A DNA stretch of 64,000 nt from Capitulum mitella (GCA_030062745.1 CP099848.1:14979568-15043567), one strand, 5' to 3'; numbered from the stretch's first letter, positions 36,201 through 46,560 are shown. The notes: generated from the sequence alone by a model not told the origin. Program-made: numbers and translations.

Positions 36201-39200
36201 ACAGCCATGTGGACTACCGGGGACGTTCATAGAGCCCATGACACTGCACAGGGGCCCTGAAATCGCCAAAAGGTCTTTTGTAATTTCCAGAGGGCTCTTG
36301 GGACCGCAAAAATGTTTCCCAGAGACAAGAAGGGCACCTAAGACAACAGGAGGTACACTGATTCGACCAAATGGGTTCCGGAACTACTAAGCCTTGAGAC
36401 GTCCAGACAACTCCTGAAACGGCCAAAGGACCTAGAGCATTGCCAGAGGCGCTTCTGCCACGGCAGAGACAGATTTATAGACGGCCCTTGTTACTGTCTG
36501 CGGGGTTTCTTAGAAGGCGAAAATTCCCCAGGGACGACAGGAAGGAACCCGAGATGGCTTAAATGTCCCTGAAGCTGCCACATGGGTCCATGACACTGCC
36601 CGAGCAGTCCCTGAAGCTGCCAAAGGAACGCTTGAGACTCCCGAGGGACACGTGAAACTGTTAACCCTATTCCCGGCAGGGGGGGCGGAATCCGCCCCCC
36701 CTCGGGTTTTTTGCTTGCCAATTCCAGGCTTTTTAACGCAGCTTTACGAAACTTGGTGACTTTTCCTAGCTATTCTTTCTACGTGCTGTGACAAAATTTC
36801 AGAATTTTATTTTGCTCAGGGGCGGAGCCAGGCAACGTTTTTGGGAGGCACCTCATGCCATTTTTGGCCATGTTGAGGGTAAAAGGAAAATGTCTGCCAA
36901 AAACAGAGTTTTAAAGCTAAAACTTAAAACTTGTATGGATGTATAGCTAAATAGTTGGGCAATGTGCAGATATAATTTTGTTCATCTGAGGTTATTTTAC
37001 AAGGTCAGGTGAAGGTCAAGAGTCAAAATTTGTTTTTTTCGCAATAATTTCGGTGCCGTTTTTTTTTAAATGCCAAACTCGGAATATATATGACGTAGAA
37101 GGGTGCCTTCTACTTGTGTACCAAGTTTTAGCTTGATATCAGGTCGGGTCAAGGAGCTATGATCTAAAATGTCAGTGCGCGTACCCTATATCGCAATAGC
37201 CAAAAAATGAAATTTTTGAAATAGACTGAATTCAAATGATTGAAAACGTTTACAGATAATATTAAATGCACACGAGATTATTCCAAGTGACCCCAAGGTC
37301 ACTGGAGGTCATTTAAGGTCAAAGGTCACAAGTTGATCTGAGAAACGTGTGACCATGACAGTTCCCCCTTTTTCAAGTCCCTGGCATCGCCTATGCTAAC
37401 ATTATACAAACATTGTAATGCGATTTGTACTTCTTTAGTATAACATGACTATCAGAAGCCAAAAAAGGGTGTTTTCCTCTTTTGTTCATTCAGTTGTTAG
37501 AAAACTAATCCTCCTATTTTTGAAACCCTGTGAACGCCCATGAATTTTCTCAAAATTTCAGATTTGCGGACCCATGGTAAAAGCCCTATTCATATTCTAT
37601 CGATTCATGCCAGTTTCATCGAAATCGGTCCATAAACAACGGAGTTATAAGAAGTCCAAAAGTACCCCCCATTTTGACATTTTTTCCCCCCTGTATCCAC
37701 AAATTTCAAAATTTTGAAAATTTTTTTTTATAAAAGTGTAGTTCACGTGACGGCAAATCGATTGCCGTTTGTTGCGATGAAATCGGACAAGTAGTTCTCG
37801 AGATCTCAGGGGGGGCCGAATCCGCCCCCCCCCCCTGCCGGGAATCGGCCATACCGTCTAGCCCTCCGGGAATAGGGTTAAAGGAACTTGAGACCACTAC
37901 AGGGCCCTGACACGGCAGACGGCCCGAGACCAAAAAGGTAGCAAAAAAGTCTCCGGAAGCTACGATGGGGCAGAGGGACTTCTGGACCAGACAAAGACAC
38001 GGCATTTGAAGTAGAGGGAGGGACGCAGCCGCCTAAATTCACACCGTTGTTGTCATATTTTGGCCACATTGCACGGGCACAAAGCACAAAACGTTCTCAA
38101 GTGGGGTGACGCTCTTGAATTTTTTTGGTTACTTTACTGGGCAAAAACTGCAAAATTCCATCAAATATTTCAGTTTTGGGCCCAAGGAAATCAACTTTTT
38201 TTCATATCTGAGGAGCAAAAAATGGGGGGATGGCCGGGAGTGGGGGGCGCAGCACTGACCATTCGCACCCCCCCCGCCCCGACGAAATCCTGGATCTGCC
38301 CCTGCTCAGGCACCAATTGGAACTCAACCTCCTTTTATACATACATCTTTCTAAAGTTTTTTCTTTGACCGCTGCATTTTCCAAAGCTGCGTTGCATGTG
38401 CATACACGTATAATATTTTTCGACTCCGATTAAGACCGTAAAGATGCTAAGATTTTCATGCCCAAAAACTTGGAGGAGATTGCGAAACTAATGGATTTAA
38501 CTTCCTGAAGAACGAGATAGCCCCTGCGATTTGCGAACCACTTTTGGAGATTATTACCATTAACCTTCGCACCGGATTTTTCTTAATTTTGTATCAGTTA
38601 CGCGACTCGAGATAACCAGAGGTTTCATAACTGTTTCGGTCTTAAGCGCTGCAGCAGGAATTCGTTCAAAAATTTGCCGTCCTTTTATCTCGTCTTTCTA
38701 GTTAACTACAGAATTTAGCTTTACCAGAGTCGAATTAAGTTAAATGCTGCACAGTCGTGTGCCAACCTAAAGGATTACCAGAAAAGGCAAATTTCTTTCC
38801 AATGCGTTCTAGCACGATGTTTCACGAGCGTTTCTACTTCGCGGCAAAGGCAAAACCGACCCAGACAATTTTTCCCATTTCCACAGCAGACCATCAGAGC
38901 CCACCGGCGTCGCATGCCACCTCCACGAGCAGAGCCTCAGGGCTACCAGGGGAACATCTCACCTCCACGGCCCAGGCCAGCAGCTCGTGCTGGTCGCCGT
39001 CGATCTCCTGGCACGGCACGTCCTCGTAGATGCGGTGGCTGCCGCCCGTGGAGTCGCAGAGCGGGTAGCGCTGTTCGGTGGCGAACTTGCGCGGGTAGAA
39101 CCAGGAGCTCCACAGGTGCGAGCCGCGCACGAACGAGATGGCCGTCTCCAGAGGCACCGGGTCGACTGGCATCCAGATGCTGCACACCTAGTGTTCGCGG

Positions 39201-42200
39201 TCATAGGTCAGTCGGGGTCATCGGTGCGCGAGCGGCATGTTGTAGATGCGGTACCACGTCATAACGTCCATTGATTGATCGGACGATTTGTCAAGCACAT
39301 TTCATCAGGTCCTCTATTCAAACCTGCGCAATGCGACGGGCGTCGCTGAACAGCAGCCATAGGCTGCGTGAAAACAAGCCAACACACGGTGACTTGGTTG
39401 GGATATGCGACAAGTATTGAGACCTACCTCTGAAGGGAAGCTTGTTGTGTGTGAGAGCGGGGCCACAAACCAGTCTAGTTAATGCTCGGGAAAGGATGAA
39501 TCCGTTGAATCCAATCCTTCGGTCACGATACAGTGCAATATTACGTTCCCCACTGTCCTTGTATCGTGATACGAAAGGCCGTGGAGGGGAGGATATGAGA
39601 GCGAGGTTTACATTTATTCACTGAGTCATCCATTGGAGGCTGAATACCGTGCTTAACATTGAGATTTCTGATCTGTTGTCAACAATGGCGTATCAAGACA
39701 ATGGACGGCAAGTCTCCTCTCCCTGTAGCCTGCTCCACGGCCAGGCTTCTGTGCACGTACACGGGCCTGATACCCTTACGTGCTCCCGTGACCGTTGCCT
39801 TTCGATTTGGATCGCAGTGCCTGGGAACGAGCGGGCTGCAGGACTAAGGCACGGTGAGCCGAGCCGTGATGGAAACGATCACATACAGGCGCAATGACAA
39901 ATGAAGTCAGTGGACGCTGGGCCGCAGGAGCTGAACTTCCAAACAAAGATCTACATAACAATCCGGGCAAGTTAAGAGCAAGGAGGACGTAAAACGAGAC
40001 ATCGCAGGAACTGAAAGCAGGAGTCGAGAGGAGCAGAGAGCGCGACTTGAACCTCAGCGCGCACCTTAGATCCGTCGATGGGGTAGTAACTTTGGTCGTG
40101 GTGCCAAGGCGTGCGCTTTGTAGTGCCTGGCTCCTTGTTGAGCACGTGTTCGTGGTAGATGGCCGCCACCTGACGCAAATCGCATCTCATCAGATGATTT
40201 CAATACCGCGGTGGGGTAAGACAGTAGTGCCCATGCAAGCTCGGATTATTCCACAACACCAAACAGTAAAACGTAGCGAAATATTCATGGAAATGCCGAT
40301 TAAACATTCAAGTCGGTGAACTCGTAACACGTTCGAAATTTGTGCTACAAAACTGAGGTAACACTATTGCTTTGCGAAACACGTTTACACCTGCTTGTGA
40401 GCGAAGGAAATCATCATGATCTGATACGAGTAAACCACGCCCATCAGACGCATGCGTTCTTTTTCATGAACATGGAACTGTTCTTCAACAGCGACGTTGT
40501 TACAACGATGTTAATGAAACGTCTCTGACCTGAGACTCCATCAGACGGCCAGCTATTTCCGCCGCTGGTGACTCCATGATGAACTTTTTGAACTCGGGGA
40601 TCTTCTCCCAGTTACAGTAATCGTCAAAGTAGGCCCCCTCATTTTCGCTGTCCTGTGACCAGGAGTGACGTTATTCGGAATGACAACATATCACAACGGA
40701 ACGCAAAACGCTCTGATAGGCAACGTGCGAAAAAATGTACTTAACACGCGCACTGGGAGGGGGTCTTTTTGTGCCCCTCCACCTGTTTTTCTTGAATGTC
40801 TCGAGAACGGATCGGAACTGGTTGCTGCTACTTGGGACATTTATGGCAGTTGAATAACTTGTCGAGTGACGGTGAAAAATCGGAAGTCTGCCGGAAATTT
40901 TTGAAGTTTCAAGCATTTGAAGTCAGGCAAACATGACGAAAACGACGGTAGTCGCTGATAAATGGGAACTTTGTGAAAGAATTAGCGTTCTTCTTGAGAC
41001 TACCGTTTGAACACAATGAGGCGACGTCATTCGGACGTAAGTGATGGATGTACCAAGACCACAGCCAGGCCAAACAGGGGTCAGGGTCATCAAAGGTCAA
41101 GGTCAAACAACTTATGACCTGATCCAGATTTGCTTTGCAACATATCAGTTTGTATGAAATATGCATTCAAAGACCCTAATAAAAACACGTGTGCGCACAC
41201 TGATACGCTTACATATAGCAAGGTCAGTGAAGGTCAAGGCCGTTAAAAGTCAAGTTCAAATATCTTGTGACCTGGCCCAGATTTGTTCTGTGACATGTTG
41301 ATTTGTATGAAATATGCATTCAAAGACCCTACTAAAACACGTTTGGCACATTGATACTCAAATGTATGTGTATGTATACATGTACATACATACGTAAATA
41401 TAAACACTGGAAGTGACCAAATGTACCGATGTTGGTTACCTTCACTGAAAATACGCCAAAAGATACATGTTACGCCCTTATTTACTCTCAACTTGTCCCG
41501 TGTTGTTCGAAATCTGATCTGCAAAAGATGAAAAAATGCCGCCATAGGTCAATGACCTGACATGACCTCGACCCAGAATCCTCAGTCAGGGCACCAAATT
41601 AATGGAAATTGTCGTATTCCAGGTTTTAACGGCCAAACAAGCACCGTTTCCCTTTCGTTCAAAAAGATGTACGGAATGGCCTATACGGGCCGAGAAAGTG
41701 TCCAAAGTTGACCTTTTCCGCCAAATTTGACCTCGAAGATATTGACCTAGGGTCCTGAAAATCACGCACAATGTAAATCGTTATAGTCCAACCCTGTCCA
41801 TAAAATTTCATGTCTCTAACTCTCTCCGTTGCCGAGATCGGAGGGGGCACTTTTTGACCCCCTTCCAGTGCGCGTTAGCGCGAAACCCCTTTCCCCTGGG
41901 GGTTAAGTAGCCGAGTCCATCAGGAAACTGGTGTTCGGGAGCATGCTCTTCGTGAAGACATCAACATGAAACGATGAATCTGCCATGCGGAGGGATCCTA
42001 CATGTGCAATAAAAAAGCAAACGCTGCAAAGCGTCGTACAGGTCGTTCCAGAACATTCTACTAATGCAAAATACCTTCATCTGGAACCGCTCGACCATCT
42101 GAAACGGGACGTTACATCTTGAACAAGTATTTTTAACTCAGATAGCTATGTTATGTCTCGTAGTCCTACAAGTTCTACAACGGTGCATTATGTCTGTAAA

Positions 42201-43449
42201 TACTGCGTTTACTGAGTTTCAGAACGATTTCCCGTGAATTTACCCCGCGTCCCATTAGTCCGCTGCACGGCGGCACGATGAGGTCTACGCCAACGAACGT
42301 TGGGGGGCCCGTATTACGTCATCATTTAAGGGAATTATCGATCTTGCACACAGTCTTTTGTAGTGAGATAATTCAGCTGTGACCTGCAGTACTACAAAAC
42401 AATGTCCGACATGCAGTATTTCACAAAACTATAACACCTATACCATGGACTCTTAGAGCCTCGCATGCAGGCAGCGGCACGGTACCCAGGATAAAGTCCA
42501 TCGAGCACATACTGCTGCAGTCGACCCAGCTCCTGCACGCCAAATGTGCATGCATATGGTGAGTTTAAAATAAATGGCAAAGCAGTCATTCACACCCTGT
42601 TTCTGACACCTGGCGCCTTGTGTAGGTCGTCAACGACTCTCGGAGCCAATGTGTGTGATTTCTGGGCACACACCAGACCAGTGATTGTTTACAGAGCTAA
42701 CCGGAGCGGCGTGGTCACGCAACGCCAGACAGCCGAGGAACGTACACACGGACAGACATATCGTCTGGACAGACACAGTGCAGACGTTCGTGGCGTCGCA
42801 TATCACTTTCCAGGAACGCTTTCTGTGTAGCACTTCCCGTTCCGTGTTGTTACTGGTGTAAGCAAACGGAGGTTATGGTTCGCCCGTCGTAATAATAATA
42901 AATATCGCACTATTTAATCGAGTGGCAAATCCGACGTACCAGCACACTCAGGGACGTATGCGTGATTTCGCAGTGGGTGACGGACGGCTCAAATTTTTCC
43001 ATCGAAAATCCAGTTAAGCGCGCCGCGGGCGCGTAAAATCCCTTCCATGTCGCACAACATCGTATGTTAGCAATCTGCTTATTTCTACCTTCCTAGCTCA
43101 AATTTATAATAGTAGGTATTTATTCACATGCATATAAATACATGTAAAAAAACTGATAAGGGGAGGGGCACGTGTCCTCTGTGCCCCGCCCCGCCCTGAA
43201 TACGCCACTGAGCACAATGAAACCACTCAATAATTGGCCGGTAAGTGTGAGACTGCGGGCGCCTCTCACCCCCTGCCACTGACCCTGAGACTCTCGGCGA
43301 ACGGGCTGGGCGCCGCCATGTTGGAGTCGATGCCGCGCCGCACCTGGTCCACCCAGTGTTGCGAGAAGACGCGGCGCAGGCAGACGGCGCCGTCCATGGC
43401 GAACTGTTGGATCTCCAGGTCAGAGACGAGACGCGCCATGGCGTCTCCA
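30036..43449 (-). CDS. phytanoyl-CoA dioxygenase-family protein, complete, 6 coding exons
   Basis: A predicted 299 aa Fe(II)/2-oxoglutarate-dependent oxygenase of the PhyH fold; the substrate is unknown. Six exons join in frame (43439-43284, 40652-40530, 40169-40065, 39187-38963, 31319-31220, 30226-30036), with GT-AG introns of 2631, 360, 877, 7643 and 993 bp. The first four introns are phase 0 and the last is phase 1. Visible family signatures are FDDYCNW, SPAAEIAGRLM, HEHVLNKEPGT, TPWHHDQSYYPIDG, DPVPLETAISFVRGSH, PGDCIVFH, TVHGAPGN, RRVLSTRWLGDD and RPWEVSPP. The iron triad is HxD (H116, D118) and distal H216; the 2-oxoglutarate-binding arginine is in RRVLSTRW (residues 228-234). Length matches the roughly 280-300 aa relatives common in bacteria and some invertebrates. 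The start ATG has good context (GACGCCATGG). A strong acceptor 10 bp upstream implies an additional 5' exon. No canonical SKL-type peroxisomal tail is seen. Confidence 0.93.
31220..31319 (-). CDS. PhyH-type gene, coding exon 5 (distal His exon)
   Basis: 100 bp, with TTTCAG acceptor and TCG|GTAAGA donor (phase 1). It encodes PGDCIVFHMKTVHGAPGN and RRVLSTRWL, carrying the third iron ligand and the arginine that binds the 2-oxoglutarate carboxylate. Confidence 0.93.
32180..33301. repeat. degenerate GGGGCCC / GCCGGCCTGCAGGG minisatellite, left part
   Basis: Dozens of imperfect units of about 21-30 bp. From 32600 the consensus contains CCTGCCGGCCTGCAGGGG; earlier units are more AGACCCCTGAG-like. 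The translations (AGRQGPL/PACRGPL repeats, up to 215 codons) are array artefacts. The array resumes after the inserted hAT element at 35663, showing it predates that insertion. Confidence 0.9.
33302..35662. mobile_element. non-autonomous hAT-like element nested in the minisatellite
   Basis: The termini TATGGATGCGCC (33310) and TAGGGATGCACC (inverted, ending 35654) are flanked by a perfect 8 bp duplication GTGGAGAG (33302-33309 and 35655-35662). Both subterminal regions are packed with CCGGATATCCGG-type palindromic words, typical of transposase-binding clusters. Inside are AGGTCA-like half-sites (34260-34530), a 37 bp direct duplication around CAACTGGGTACCGAACGAAA (34150-34215) and a lone CAGGGGCGGCTGC end near 33532. 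No transposase is recognised. Confidence 0.9.
35663..36660. repeat. degenerate GGGGCCC minisatellite, middle part
   Basis: Continuation of the array at 32180-33301, with units such as AGGGGCCCTGA and CTGCCAAAGG in ~30 bp spacing. A non-array stretch at 35720-36050 interrupts it. Its right side reads TTGCTGCTCCCCTG near 36041 and may be another element end. Confidence 0.75.
36661..37881 (+). mobile_element. TTAA-flanked non-autonomous DNA element, copy 2
   Basis: The body at 36665-37877 (1213 bp) is flanked by TTAA on both sides. Its inverted ends begin CCCTATTCCCGG. TTAA duplication plus CCCT ends fit the piggyBac superfamily. A GGGCGGAATCCGCCC hairpin sits just inside each end. No transposase is present. 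It is inserted into the minisatellite, which resumes at about 37882. It matches copy 3 (53751-54953) along its whole length. Confidence 0.88.
37882..38300. repeat. end of the minisatellite and right end of the 6.3 kb element
   Basis: A short continuation of AGGGCCCTGA-type units to about 37990. Unique-looking sequence follows, then the G/C-rich inverted terminus. Confidence 0.6.
38313..38962. other. intron 4 of the PhyH-type gene, right part
   Basis: Unique AT-leaning intronic sequence between the element's target duplication and the exon 4 donor. Nothing recognised. Confidence 0.5.
38963..39187 (-). CDS. PhyH-type gene, coding exon 4
   Basis: 225 bp, 75 codons, phase 0 at both ends, with CACTAG acceptor and GAG|GTGAGA donor. 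It encodes the jelly-roll centre: IWMPVDPVPLETAISFVRGS then FYPRKFATEQRYPL and a lid segment ending ELLAWAVE. The next exon is 7.6 kb away because the intron hosts a large mobile element. Confidence 0.94.
40065..40169 (-). CDS. PhyH-type gene, coding exon 3 (HxD exon)
   Basis: 105 bp, 35 codons, phase 0 at both ends, with GCGTCAG acceptor and AAG|GTGCGC donor. It encodes YHEHVLNKEPGT and TPWHHDQSYYPIDG, with the first His and the Asp of the iron-binding facial triad. Confidence 0.94.
40530..40652 (-). CDS. PhyH-type gene, coding exon 2
   Basis: 123 bp, 41 codons, phase 0 at both ends. It encodes DSENEGAYFDDYCNWEKIP and SPAAEIAGRLMESQ. It is bounded by a CACAG acceptor and a CAG|GTCAGAG donor. 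It contains the NW-x-x-IPEF and SPAAEIAG signatures of the family. Confidence 0.93.
40653..43283. other. intron 1 of the PhyH-type gene
   Basis: Holds a ~130 bp direct duplication (41090-41215 and 41235-41365). AGGTCA/TGACCT words occur at 41040-41760. The edge of a repeat reading CCTGAATACGCCACTG ends at about 43212. No further exon is needed for the protein. Confidence 0.5.
41090..41365. repeat. two-copy ~130-145 bp direct repeat
   Basis: Both copies carry AAGGTCAAG/AAAGTCAAG, then ATCTTGTGACCTG-like sequence, CCAGATTTG, and the shared phrase TTTGTATGAAATATGCATTC followed by AAAGACCCTA. The copies differ at about 15-20% of positions. Confidence 0.8.
43284..43449 (-). CDS. PhyH-type gene, first coding exon
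   Basis: Coding from ATG at 43439 to a phase-0 donor AGG|GTCAGT at 43284, 52 codons (MARLVSDLEIQQFAMDG...). A textbook acceptor CTCCCTCCGCAG lies just before 43449, so the exon starts there and an upstream exon must exist. The nearby GTGAGA donor is rejected because it would break phase with the next exon. Confidence 0.88.
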
Positions 43450-43665
43450 CTGCGGAGGGAGATGGACGCGCTGAGAGACGCCCGACTCACACGGAGGGAC
43501 GACGAGCTCTGGCACAAACGGACGGACGGACAGAGCTCACAGAAATTTCCTGCCAATTTTAAAGGGAAATGAGTTAACATAACGAAAAGGACGGCCGCAG
43601 TGGATAAGAGATAGGCAAAATGTTCAGAATAAAGCCAAAAGCGATTTATTTATTATCCTCCTATC

Positions 43666-43667
<2 letters not shown>

Positions 43668-43757
<90 letters not shown>

Positions 43758-43760
43758 GTA
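43668..43760. repeat. (TA)n(TG)n compound microsatellite
   Basis: About 45 bp TA followed directly by about 45 bp TG. Confidence 0.98.
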
Positions 43761-43914
43761 GGGATAAATAGAATTTTTATTTGATGACTAGTAATAAGAA
43801 AACTTATTTATTTCCGTTGGTCAAAATAAAATGGGCTACATCCGTTGAGAAACCCACACTTGGGGATGGTTCGGTTGTCGGGCCCTCGGCTCGGCCCACC
43901 CAGTCATTTACAGA

Positions 43915-44035
43915 AATCGACGCGCCTGTCACAGACGGACGGACAGAGTGGACGGACGGACAGACAGAGCGACTGACAGGCCGCGGACTGACAGATGGAG
44001 AGAGCTGACTGACGGATGGACGGTTGGGACGCTGG
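43915..44035. repeat. GACGGACA-type short repeat
   Basis: Irregular runs of GACGGACGGACAGA and CTGACAGA. The array is low complexity. Confidence 0.75.
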
Positions 44036-44389
44036 AGTCAACAGGGTGGGGCTTCAGTACAACAGAGGGCACAATAATTCAGCCTGGGAATAGCGTCAAA
44101 CAGGACGTAAGGCGTTCTCGATACGGCAAAAGTTACGGCGGATGTGAGGCGGGGACAACACGGGAATGTGCATGACGCGGACACGGCCGGCTCTGCAGGG
44201 ACAGCGTTGACACCGCTCCCGTCAGCGCGGCTACAGCAGCCGCCACGTCATCAAACATGCTGGCTGCTGCGGTGAAAACACGGACAGGGAGCACAACAGA
44301 ACAGTCAAGGCGGTCAGTGGTACTGGCCGGGGTCGGCTCAGCATCGAACTGCACAGACGCAGAGTCAGGTCCAGTGGCATCGCGCGGCC

Positions 44390-44530
44390 ACAGAGTCACT
44401 CGTTCAGTGGACACTGCACGGACAAGCGAGTCAGGGCCAGTGGATACCGCACGGACACTAATTCAGGTCCAGTGGACACCGCAGGGACACAAAGGCAAGC
44501 CCAGTGGACACAGCGCGGACAGCGGTGGCG
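44390..44530. repeat. degenerate ~30 bp tandem repeat
   Basis: About five units of CCAGTGGACACCGCACGGAC with variable linkers. The antisense open frame across it (44396-44908) is an array artefact in its second half. Confidence 0.8.
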
Positions 44531-44994
44531 GCAGTCAGATGATATCACAGCACTGGCGGAAAAGTTCACGGGGACCTGCGAGCCGCGAAGCTGCCGGTCT
44601 CGATGGGTGGTCAAACCGCAAAGAAAAACCAGTTTGTAAGCTGTGGTGCTCGTTTTTTTTACACCTGCGAAGTAGAAGCAAACATCCCCCCACACTATAC
44701 CAGTCGCGTTCACTGACTGCCTAGCGGCCACTACGGCTCTGGGCTGACGCACCTGGTGTGTACTGCGTTGCTGGCGTAATGATAGCATGATGTATCGTCT
44801 CATTTCAGAAGTACTGTCTCTTTTGGAATCAGTGAGAATATTTTTAGGCTGTTTCTGTGGAATTATTTCCAACCGACATGGCCAGAAGATGGTGGCCAAA
44901 AGCCACAAAAATCATGGCAGTTCCATGATCTGTAGGTTGTTGGCTGTCAACACTGCCATTATGGCGGCGTAGACAAAGGTTTGCGACTTTGAAG

Positions 44995-45201
44995 CAGACA
45001 TGTACCCGGATCCCGATGGAATGCAGGCTATCCTCGTTCGCGTCAGATTCTAAGCTGACCAGGGTAAGCGTTGCTGGGCACCGCCTTGCTCCGGAGGGTC
45101 ACGACCTTCCCGAGATGAAGCAATAACCCGCCCAGGCCAACGAGGAGTTGATCACGACACAGGGATAACCTGCATTCCATCGGGGTCCTGGCACATGTCT
45201 G
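44995..45201. mobile_element. foldback MITE with ~39 bp inverted repeats
   Basis: The left arm 44995-45033 begins CAGACATGTACCCGGATCCC. The right arm 45163-45201 is its inverted copy, about 34 of 39 positions matching. The arms enclose 129 bp. No target duplication is obvious and there is no coding capacity. The superfamily is unknown. Confidence 0.75.
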
Positions 45202-45439
45202 TTGTGATGTCAGTATTATCACGTAGATCTCCATTCCACCCTGCCAATATGAGCCAGCATCACTTAGCGCCTCTGGCAACAGAACTTTCTTCGCAGCTGA
45301 GACACAGGCTGAAACAAATTGATCCTAAACATGTCGTAATAAGGATAAAACGTACCCTGTTTCTGTTAAATGCACTTTCCGTAACAGTAAATCTTTGAAT
45401 GTATTTTAGTGGTGGGCATTAAAAGGAAACGGCACTGAA

Positions 45440-45850
45440 CATTATATAAAGGGCACTTTTGAGGAGCAAAAGAGCCGAGAGCCGAGTAGCGAAAGCCAAA
45501 GGGCAGGGTATGGCAGAGGGCAGGGCAAGCCAAAGGGCAGGAAATGGCAGAGCGCAGGAAAATGCAAAAGCCAAGGCAGAGCAGCGCGCAGGGCAAAGCA
45601 GAGGGCATAGCAAAGCAGAAGGCAGGGAAATCCAGAGGGAGGGACAAAACACAATGCAAGGTAAGACAAGTAAGAGGGCAGAGCAATGCAGAAGATAAGA
45701 AAATGCGGAAGGGATGTCAAGAGAAAGAACAGGACATGACAAAGGTAACGGCAAGGAAAAGGGCAAAAGAGGGTAACAGACCCGGGAAAGGGCAAAGTAA
45801 GGAAAGGTAAGGCAAACGGCAGGCAAAATAAGGTAGAGACGCCGGGAAAG
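45440..45850. repeat. purine-rich GGCAGAG/AAAGGCA degenerate array
   Basis: About 400 bp of AGGGCAGAGCAAAGCAGAGG-like units of roughly 20 bp, with near-complete purine bias on the plus strand apart from the C of GCA. Long open frames on both strands (Lys/Arg/Gly/Gln or Leu/Pro/Phe) follow from this bias. Confidence 0.85.
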
Positions 45851-46071
45851 ATAGGGAAATATACATAAAACCCAGAGTAGGGGGTTACAACCAATAAATT
45901 TGACGTGTGTCATTGATTAGAAGAGGAATTCGCATATTGCCATCCTTAAAAAGGGATGTTTGGCTGGTGCGCACCGAATGGATGACTGGTGGGCACGAGC
46001 TGAGGGCCACCGGGCAACTGCCCACAGTCAACATTGTAAAAGATGCCGTGCTCCGTGATCAGAACACTCAC

Positions 46072-46560
46072 CACGTAGAGTGCCGCCCACAGATGCACTG
46101 ATTCTCCACTCGTCAGCGGCGTCACAGGCTGGTGACCAGCTCTCAGCTCTGCCACGGTCCCCCGAGTCCCTCCGCGTCCCTCCTCACTCCAGTCCTCCGC
46201 CCGGTCCTCCCCCGGGTCCTCTGACGCGTCCTCCTCGCTCCGGTCCTCCGTCCGGCACTGTTCCCGGCGGCGCTGCCGCGTCCGCCCGCTGCGTTGGTCG
46301 GCCGCGGTCGGTGACTCGCCCCTGCGCGAGCTGCCCGGCGTCGGCTGCCGCCCGCACTGTTCTCGCCCGCTCGTAGCGCCGCCAGCCGTGATTCGCGGCA
46401 CGCGCCGCCGACAGGGCCGGACACGTGGCGCCGCCAGGCCAAACATGCCGTCAAGGACGACCGGCGCCGACTGAACACGGCTGGAGATAACTGGAGGCAA
46501 CTGGAGCTGGCGCCGAGCGACTGCAGACTGGGGACGAGCGCAGGAGGCAGCTACATGTTT
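46072..46560 (-). promoter_or_regulatory. CpG-dense block with a strong donor, candidate upstream exon
   Basis: A CpG-rich block contains, on the minus strand, CTCTACGTG|GTGAGT with the donor at 46071. The gene to the left needs a 5' exon spliced into 43449. This block is the nearest CpG island upstream, so it may supply the promoter and first, non-coding exon. Splicing it on does not give a continuous reading frame into ATG 43439. This is inference only. Confidence 0.3.

Larger units (their letters stand above)
32014..38312. mobile_element. 6.3 kb TIR element with 8 bp target duplication, filled with minisatellite
   Basis: The left end is CAGGCCCAGATCCAGG (32022-32037). The right end (38289-38304) is its inverted partner CAGGGGCAGATCCAGG, 14 of 16 matching. 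Both are flanked by the same 8 bp, CTCAGGCA (32014-32021 and 38305-38312). Eight-bp duplications suggest a hAT-like superfamily. The ends carry G/C homopolymer runs. No transposase is recognised, so it is non-autonomous. Removing two nested insertions leaves about 2.7 kb, mainly a degenerate AGGGGCCC-type array. It lies in intron 4 of the PhyH-type gene. Confidence 0.85.

Noticed and set aside
42392-42589. Extra PhyH exon between coding exons 1 and 2 (VQELGRLQQYVLDGLYPGYR)
   Set aside because: Exons 1 and 2 already join in phase with continuous family homology; this segment has no family match and no paired splice sites.
45419-45913. Leu/Pro/Phe-rich multi-pass membrane-like frames (164 and 150 codons)
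   Set aside because: Antisense translation of a purine-rich minisatellite; hydrophobicity is a composition artefact.
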